A stretch of 10,740 nt of DNA, taken from the NCBI GenBank assembly GCA_007116685.1, contig SKIC01000140.1:1-10740 (forward strand), read 5' to 3'. The position numbers and the translations under genes were made by a program. The stretch comes from Balneolales bacterium. Its GTDB lineage: Bacteria; Bacteroidota; Rhodothermia; Balneolales; Natronogracilivirgulaceae. Each line of letters begins with the position of its first letter. The first letter of the stretch is position 1. Shown piece after piece: positions 6,887 through 10,740 of the stretch. The notes beneath the pieces are model-generated. The model was given only the letters and a program-made list of their open reading frames with translations, did not search any database and was not told the origin of the DNA.

Positions 6887-6900
6887 TATTATGATTTTTG
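6868..6900 (+). promoter_or_regulatory. Candidate promoter of the GntR-paaY pair
   Basis: TTTG (6868-6871), a 21-bp spacer and GATTTTTG (6893-6900, 7 of 8 to TAnnTTTG) fit the Bacteroidota promoter pattern with the same spacer as the paaA candidate. Only 7 bases separate the -7 element from the ATG at 6908, so the transcript would be nearly leaderless. Read-through from paaJ is the alternative. Confidence 0.35.
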
Positions 6901-6907
6901 AATATTT

Positions 6908-7690
6908 ATGAAGTTAAGTCAGGGTCCTTTACCAAAATATTTCCGCATTTACGAAGAGTTAATGCGTGATATACGTGAAGGGAAATATAAAAATGGAGAA
7001 AAATTTCCCAGTGATACCGAATTGGTGAAAAATTATGGCGTCAGCCGGGGTACCATTCGGGAGGCCATTAAATTGCTGTTTCAGCAGGGCTATTTAATCA
7101 GAGAGCAAGGTAAGGGCACTTTCGTTACTTATTCCAGAATACATCAGGACCCGGATAAATTGATGGGGTTTTCAGAATTAATGAAAACCAATAATATCAA
7201 ACCATCGGCTAAAATCATTGAAAAAGAGGTGATTCCCGTTCCGGCTAACGTTTCTCATATAATGAAGGCGAACTCTTCCGATAAAGTAGTCCGTATTGTT
7301 CGATTACGCTTTGGGGATGAACAGCCTTTGATTATTGAGCGCTCCTTTTTTAACTACCGTTTGTTTGAGCCCATTCTTAACGAAGATTTCGAACAAAACT
7401 CTATTTTCGGATTGCTTTATCGATATACTCATGTACGTCTTGGTGAAGCCGAGCAACGTATCGAGGCCATAAGTGCAGGTTCTGAAGAACAAGAATTATT
7501 GAATGTGAAAGTGGGTACTCCCCTTTTGCTCATGAAACGTATTATTAAAACTTCGGAAGGCGCCTATTTTCAATATTCTGAAGACGTCTACCGCAGCGAC
7601 AGAATTAATTTCACTACCACTACATTTCCGTACGATGAGCACCACGATGACCACGGAATACCATTGGAATTAAGTTCTTCAGATTGGTAA
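6908..7690 (+). CDS. GntR-family (HutC-type, UTRA domain) transcriptional regulator
   Basis: This 260-residue protein has an N-terminal winged helix-turn-helix at about residues 8-75 with the GntR signature FPSDTELVKNYGVSRGTIREAIKLLFQQGYL, and a wing ending GKGTFV. A UTRA ligand-binding domain follows at about 88-240, with FSELMKTNNIKPSAK at its start and a final YFQYSEDVYRSDR. UTRA domains bind small effectors and switch DNA affinity. Here the effector is unknown. Position between paaJ and paaY suggests it controls the phenylacetate genes and senses a pathway CoA thioester or acid, a role played by unrelated regulators (PaaX, PaaR) in other bacteria. That is inference. The C-terminal tail has an unusual acidic and histidine-rich patch, DEHHDDH at 243-249. 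Its stop is 3 bp before paaY. Confidence 0.9.
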   Translation: MKLSQGPLPKYFRIYEELMRDIREGKYKNGEKFPSDTELVKNYGVSRGTIREAIKLLFQQGYLIREQGKGTFVTYSRIHQDPDKLMGFSELMKTNNIKPSAKIIEKEVIPVPANVSHIMKANSSDKVVRIVRLRFGDEQPLIIERSFFNYRLFEPILNEDFEQNSIFGLLYRYTHVRLGEAEQRIEAISAGSEEQELLNVKVGTPLLLMKRIIKTSEGAYFQYSEDVYRSDRINFTTTTFPYDEHHDDHGIPLELSSSDW

Positions 7691-7693
7691 TTC

Positions 7694-8284
7694 ATGTTTT
7701 ATGAATTCAAAGGATATCGTCCCGTGGTTGCTGAGTCTGCTTTTGTGCATCCTCAGGCCGTAGTAACGGGAAATGTTATTATCGGCGAAGATGTGTATAT
7801 CGGTCCCGGAGCGGCATTGCGTGGAGATTGGGGACGTATTGAGATTCGGGATGGCTGTAATGTTCAGGAGAATTGCACCATACACATGTTTCCCGGCGTT
7901 ACCGTGATTTTGGAAGAAGGTGCGCATGTCGGGCATGGGGCGGTTATTCATGGGGCGCATTTAAGAAAAAACTGTCTGATTGGGATGAATTCCGTAATTA
8001 TGGACAGATGTCAGATTGGCGCAGGTTCGATCATCGGTGCGCTAACATTTCTTAAAGAAGGGACCATTATTCCTGATCGAAAATTAGTGGTTGGAAACCC
8101 GGGACGGATTATCAAAGATGTGAGCGACGAAATGCTGCAATGGAAAACCAAAGGCACCGAATTATATCAAAAGTTACCCGGGGAATTACAAGCCGCTTTG
8201 AAACCCTGTACGCCGCTTAGCAAGGAAGAGCCCGGCCGCCCTTTTCAAAACCCGGATTATGAGACTTGGGGAAGTTCTTCCTGA
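7694..8284 (+). CDS. paaY: PaaY, hexapeptide-repeat (gamma-carbonic anhydrase-like) thioesterase
   Basis: This 196-residue left-handed beta-helix protein has hexapeptide repeats from about residue 12 to 140 (VVTGNVIIGEDVYIGPGAAL, VGHGAVIHGA, CLIGMNSVIMD, IGAGSIIGA) and a C-terminal helical part with EMLQWKTKGTELYQKL. His64, His81 and His86 have the spacing of the three metal ligands of gamma-class carbonic anhydrases. The C-terminal ELYQ...PGR pattern and the length agree with E. coli PaaY (196 residues). Characterised PaaY proteins are thioesterases that relieve build-up of toxic CoA intermediates such as the cycloheptatriene-formyl-CoA formed when ring opening stalls. It is 3 bp after the GntR gene, so the two are probably co-transcribed like E. 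coli paaX-paaY. Confidence 0.9.
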   Translation: MFYEFKGYRPVVAESAFVHPQAVVTGNVIIGEDVYIGPGAALRGDWGRIEIRDGCNVQENCTIHMFPGVTVILEEGAHVGHGAVIHGAHLRKNCLIGMNSVIMDRCQIGAGSIIGALTFLKEGTIIPDRKLVVGNPGRIIKDVSDEMLQWKTKGTELYQKLPGELQAALKPCTPLSKEEPGRPFQNPDYETWGSSS

Positions 8285-8299
8285 GTGTATATTTCTGAG

Positions 8300-8412
8300 A
8301 CTTTATATAGTTAAAGTAGCCTAAATTCTCTGTTAAAAAGTAGTGCCTAATTCGCCTTCCTCCACTACTTATGTATTCCAAAAATTAGGTCAAAAGCTAC
8401 TTTAATCAGAGA
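8300..8412. repeat. Intergenic cluster of direct and inverted repeats after paaY
   Basis: Three related units are visible. Copy 1 (8311-8327) reads TTAAAGTAGCCTAAATT. Copy 2 (8333-8352) reads TTAAAAAGTAGTGCCTAATT. Copy 3 is on the minus strand (8383-8405) and has the same TTAAAGTAGC start and CCTAATT end. TCTCTG precedes copy 2 (8327-8332) and, on the minus strand, copy 3 (8407-8412). Exact arm pairs include 8311-8320 with 8396-8405, 8338-8345 with 8363-8370, and 8346-8352 with 8383-8389. Some of these pairings are mutually exclusive. ACTTTA at 8300-8305 can pair with 8312-8317. It is probably a 3' untranslated structured element or a small intergenic repeat; no transposase is associated. Confidence 0.6.
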
Positions 8413-8415
8413 TAT

Positions 8416-8450
8416 CCAGATTCCATAAATTGGAATTTGGTTTTATTTAT
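8416..8450 (+). terminator. Probable rho-independent terminator of the GntR-paaY transcript
   Basis: CCAGATTCCA (8416-8425) and TGGAATTTGG (8431-8440) pair over ten positions, including one G-U wobble, around a 5-base loop TAAAT. TTTTATTTAT follows directly, giving a U-rich tail. The site lies between paaY and the next operon, which is where a terminator is expected. The stem has moderate GC content, so strength is uncertain. Confidence 0.6.
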
Positions 8451-8510
8451 TGGAATACCATCACAAGACATAAACCCCTAAGATATTGATTTTATTATTC
8501 GGAATATCAT

Positions 8511-8539
8511 TGGCACAATGGTTGATTATCGTGGCACAA
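8511..8539 (+). promoter_or_regulatory. Near-sigma-54 promoter motif and repeated TGGCACAA
   Basis: TGGCAC (8511-8516), five bases, then TTGA (8522-8525) fits the sigma-54 -24/-12 spacing exactly, except that the conserved -12 GC reads GA. Transcription would begin near 8535, about 30 bases before the response-regulator ATG at 8566. TGGCACAA recurs at 8532-8539, 21 bp downstream, so the motif could instead be paired binding sites for a regulator. The single -12 mismatch keeps confidence low. Confidence 0.35.
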
Positions 8540-8565
8540 ACCCAAAACCAATAAAAACATCTGAT

Positions 8566-9000
8566 ATGACAACGCAACAAACATTCCGAATTTTCTTAGT
8601 CGACGATGATTCATTCTATCTGGCACTACTTGAGAAGCGCTTAATAAATAGTGGATATACTTCCATTCAATTATTTACGAATGGCATTGACTGCCTGAAC
8701 GAATTAGGTCAGAAGCCTGATATCATTTTCCTTGATCACAATATGGATACCTATTCAGGCTACGAAGTACTGAAAAAAATCAAGAGATATGACCCGAACA
8801 TTTTTGTAGTTATGGTTTCCGGTCAAGAGGATATAAAAACGGCAGTAGACTCTTTAAAGCATGGGGCTTTCGATTACATCACAAAATCTGGAGATGACGA
8901 ACAAAAAATCATCGAAGTAATTGAAAAAATTGCCCATGTAAAAAAGATCCAAGAACAAAAAAGCAAGAGCATTCTCAAATCAGTATTTAGTTTGATTTAA
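8566..9000 (+). CDS. Receiver-only response regulator at the head of a polysaccharide export operon
   Basis: This 144-residue protein consists of a single CheY-like receiver domain with a short basic C-terminal tail and no DNA-binding or enzymatic output domain. Expected residues are present: acidic Asp14 and Asp15 in FLVDDDS, phospho-acceptor Asp57 in DIIFLDHNMD, Ser85 in MVSG and Lys107 in YITKSG, where the usual Pro after Lys is replaced by Ser. I chose ATG 8566 because the receiver fold starts directly after it. The frame can be extended to 8518, but the added residues are not receiver-like and overlap the candidate promoter. The gene is 2 bp before the export lipoprotein gene, so phosphorylation may regulate polysaccharide export or synthesis by protein contact. 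The partner kinase is not in the window. Confidence 0.88.
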   Translation: MTTQQTFRIFLVDDDSFYLALLEKRLINSGYTSIQLFTNGIDCLNELGQKPDIIFLDHNMDTYSGYEVLKKIKRYDPNIFVVMVSGQEDIKTAVDSLKHGAFDYITKSGDDEQKIIEVIEKIAHVKKIQEQKSKSILKSVFSLI

Positions 9001-9002
9001 AA

Positions 9003-9758
9003 ATGAAAGCATTTTTTCCTATTTCCATCCTCATAATTTTTGGACTCTTCCTTCAGTCCTGCACTGTTAACAATATTCTTTCTCAATCCGGAGAAAAAGT
9101 TGATAATACAGTAAGTGCGCTAGATAGTGTCTTCCATGATAACTATGAGTACGAATATCACATTAGAGTAGATGACAAAGTCAATATAAGTGTATGGCTT
9201 CATGATGAACTAAGTGTTGGCTCTGTATATGGTATTTATAACTCGAATGAAATCTATGGTAAATGGTTGCTAGTGGACAGAAATGGAAATATTGAGGTGC
9301 CTAGAATTGGCACCTTACATGTCGAACACATGACAATCATAGAGTTAAAGGATTTATTAACCAGCCATTTAAAGGAGTGGCTCTTAAACCCAATCGTTGA
9401 TGTAAAAATCCAGAACAAAGAGATAAGCATTCTTGGAGAGGTCCGAAATCCGCAAGTAATAACTATAGATACGGAGCAAGTTCGTCTATTAGATATTATA
9501 GCAAAGGCAAATGGCTTTGAGTTTTATGCCGACATAAAACATGTAAAAGTATTTCGGCAAGTTGGTTCAGATGTGTATATAGCAAACATAGACCTTAGCA
9601 AAGCTGATTCCTATCTACAAAGAAATATCGCCCTGCATCCCGGTGATGTGGTTGTTGTTCCAGCAAGAAATGCGAAACGCTTTGACCGCCAACTTGCTAA
9701 CATCGTACCCTTAACATCTGTGGCAACAGCAGTAGCCATCCTTTTCAGCGCCTTTTAA
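9003..9758 (+). CDS. Wza-like polysaccharide export outer-membrane lipoprotein
   Basis: This 251-residue protein starts with a lipoprotein signal peptide: basic MKAFF, a hydrophobic run and the lipobox LQSC with the lipidated Cys20. A Poly_export (PES) domain follows at about 50-138, with YHIRVDDKVNISVW, a long SVGSVYGIYNSNEIYGKW insert and VDRNGNIEVPRIG. An SLBB domain follows at about 140-215, starting ISILGEVRNPQ and ending LHPGDVVVVP. A hydrophobic C-terminal segment, about 233-251, could insert in the outer membrane as the Wza C-terminal helix does. It should form the export channel for an exopolysaccharide together with the Wzc-like protein downstream. Only one SLBB domain is present, making it shorter than E. 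coli Wza. It is 2 bp after the response-regulator gene. Confidence 0.92.
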   Translation: MKAFFPISILIIFGLFLQSCTVNNILSQSGEKVDNTVSALDSVFHDNYEYEYHIRVDDKVNISVWLHDELSVGSVYGIYNSNEIYGKWLLVDRNGNIEVPRIGTLHVEHMTIIELKDLLTSHLKEWLLNPIVDVKIQNKEISILGEVRNPQVITIDTEQVRLLDIIAKANGFEFYADIKHVKVFRQVGSDVYIANIDLSKADSYLQRNIALHPGDVVVVPARNAKRFDRQLANIVPLTSVATAVAILFSAF

Positions 9759-9769
9759 GGTATACAAAC

Positions 9770-10740
9770 ATGGAAGAAAGTTTACGCATTTTAAAACCCT
9801 ACCTCAGAGGCTTGCCCTTAGTTTTTGTAGCTATGATTACAGGCTATTTGATTATGGCGCAGTACCTCAAATATGTTACACCTAAATATGAAAGTGCAGC
9901 CCGTTTAAAACTTGCAGATCTTGATGAAGGAGTACCAAACAGCAACTTATTTAAAGATTTTGATGTATTTGTTTCGACCAACAAAATTGCAGCTGAAATT
10001 GAAGTTTTAAAATCTCAAATACTTATTGATAAAGCACTTAACTATCTAGATTTTGATATAGAGACGTATCGTGTGGGTAAAATGCGCACTACAGAACTGT
10101 ATCACGATTCACCATTTCTTATAGAGTTTCTTTCTTTAAACAATCGTTTACATGACCGGACGTTTGATCTGGAAATCAGAGACAAAGATGGGTACACGCT
10201 TACACATCCTAATGGATCAGAAATTAAGGCAGCTTTTGGAGATACGCTTGTAGTTAGTGGTGCCGAACTCATTATTTCACTTAATGATCGGCTTTTAAAT
10301 TCCAGAAATAATACAGACCTGTTTGATGACTATCAATTCAAGCGACTTAGCCGAACAGCACTCATTTCTCAGATAAAAAGTAACCTGACGGTAATGCCTG
10401 TAGATCGGGATGTTGCCGTAATACGACTTATTTTTGCGTCACCACATCCCGTCAAAGCCTCCAAATTTCCTGACGCTTTGGCCAGAGCGTATATCAAGGA
10501 CTATATTACCAATAAATCTGAATTGGCACGGGTAACGAAGCTTTTCCTTGATGAACAGGTACGTGAAGTGAATAGGAAACTATCTCAAATTGAACGCAAT
10601 ATTGAAGCATACAGAAACAAAGAGCAAATCACGAGTATCCATCAGGAATCTGAAACGATTCTGAGAGAAGTATCCCAGATGAGAATTCAGCAATCTAACT
10701 TATTAATGAGTTTAGAAGCCATTAACGAATTAAACAATTA
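9770..10740 (+). CDS. Wzz/Wzc-type polysaccharide chain-length protein, N-terminal part (runs off right edge)
   Basis: From ATG 9770 the frame stays open to the end of the window, giving 323 complete codons. The N-terminus MEESLRILKPYLRGLPLVFV leads into a membrane helix at about residues 14-32, then a large periplasmic Wzz-type domain with YESAARLKLAD and STNKIAAEIEVLKSQILIDKAL. A long, charged, probably coiled-coil region (about 270-323) follows, where the window ends. Such proteins set polymer length and contact the Wza channel. Many also carry a cytoplasmic tyrosine-kinase domain at the C-terminus, which cannot be checked here. It lies 11 bp after the export lipoprotein gene and is in the same operon. 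There are no charged residues within the membrane segment. Confidence 0.9.
   Translation, partial: MEESLRILKPYLRGLPLVFVAMITGYLIMAQYLKYVTPKYESAARLKLADLDEGVPNSNLFKDFDVFVSTNKIAAEIEVLKSQILIDKALNYLDFDIETYRVGKMRTTELYHDSPFLIEFLSLNNRLHDRTFDLEIRDKDGYTLTHPNGSEIKAAFGDTLVVSGAELIISLNDRLLNSRNNTDLFDDYQFKRLSRTALISQIKSNLTVMPVDRDVAVIRLIFASPHPVKASKFPDALARAYIKDYITNKSELARVTKLFLDEQVREVNRKLSQIERNIEAYRNKEQITSIHQESETILREVSQMRIQQSNLLMSLEAINELNN

Noticed and set aside
7679..7960. Minus-strand frame of 93 codons antisense to paaY
   Set aside because: It is a shadow of the strongly supported paaY hexapeptide frame, with no family motifs.
8311..8412. Integron attC site or CRISPR-like array
   Set aside because: The ends do not match the RYYYAAC/GTTRRRY core sites, there is no integrase, and the units are too few, unequal and partly inverted to be a CRISPR array.
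8518..8565. Earlier start for the response regulator
   Set aside because: The 16 added residues are not part of a receiver fold and overlap the candidate promoter; ATG 8566 fits the family.

Overview
The window most likely comes from a member of the Bacteroidota. The DNA is moderately AT-rich, most start codons lack a clear Shine-Dalgarno sequence, the best promoter candidates resemble the Bacteroidota TTTG / TAnnTTTG pattern, and the export lipoprotein has the long Wza-like form I associate with that phylum. This placement is an inference from style and gene content. I cannot name a genus.

Left edge (1-292, minus strand): the N-terminal part of a family 2 glycosyltransferase resembling ExoA-type exopolysaccharide enzymes, running off the window. 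A non-coding stretch of about 330 bp (293-622) follows. It separates this gene from the divergent paa operon and holds a perfect 8+8 bp inverted repeat beside a candidate promoter.

Centre (623-6790, plus strand): a tight aerobic phenylacetate-degradation operon, paaA-paaB-paaC-paaD-paaG-paaH-paaI-paaJ. PaaABC(D) epoxidises the ring of phenylacetyl-CoA. PaaG isomerises the epoxide to the oxepin. PaaH and PaaJ run the lower beta-oxidation-like steps to acetyl-CoA and succinyl-CoA. PaaI hydrolyses dead-end CoA thioesters. The order matches the classic enterobacterial one, except that paaE (epoxidase reductase), paaF (hydratase), paaK (CoA ligase) and paaZ (ring opening) are not here and must lie elsewhere or be replaced.

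Next (6908-8284, plus strand): a GntR/HutC-type regulator with a UTRA ligand domain, followed 3 bp later by paaY, a hexapeptide-repeat thioesterase. The pair looks like E. coli paaXY with an unrelated effector domain, so the regulator is a good candidate for the CoA-thioester-sensing control protein of the pathway.

Boundary (8285-8565): a cluster of inverted and direct repeats, a plausible rho-independent terminator, then a candidate promoter region containing a near-sigma-54 motif and a repeated TGGCACAA.

Right part (8566-10740, plus strand): the start of an exopolysaccharide operon comprising a receiver-only response regulator, a Wza-like outer-membrane export lipoprotein and a Wzz/Wzc-type chain-length protein that runs off the window. 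With the glycosyltransferase on the left, the catabolic block appears to sit inside or beside a polysaccharide region.
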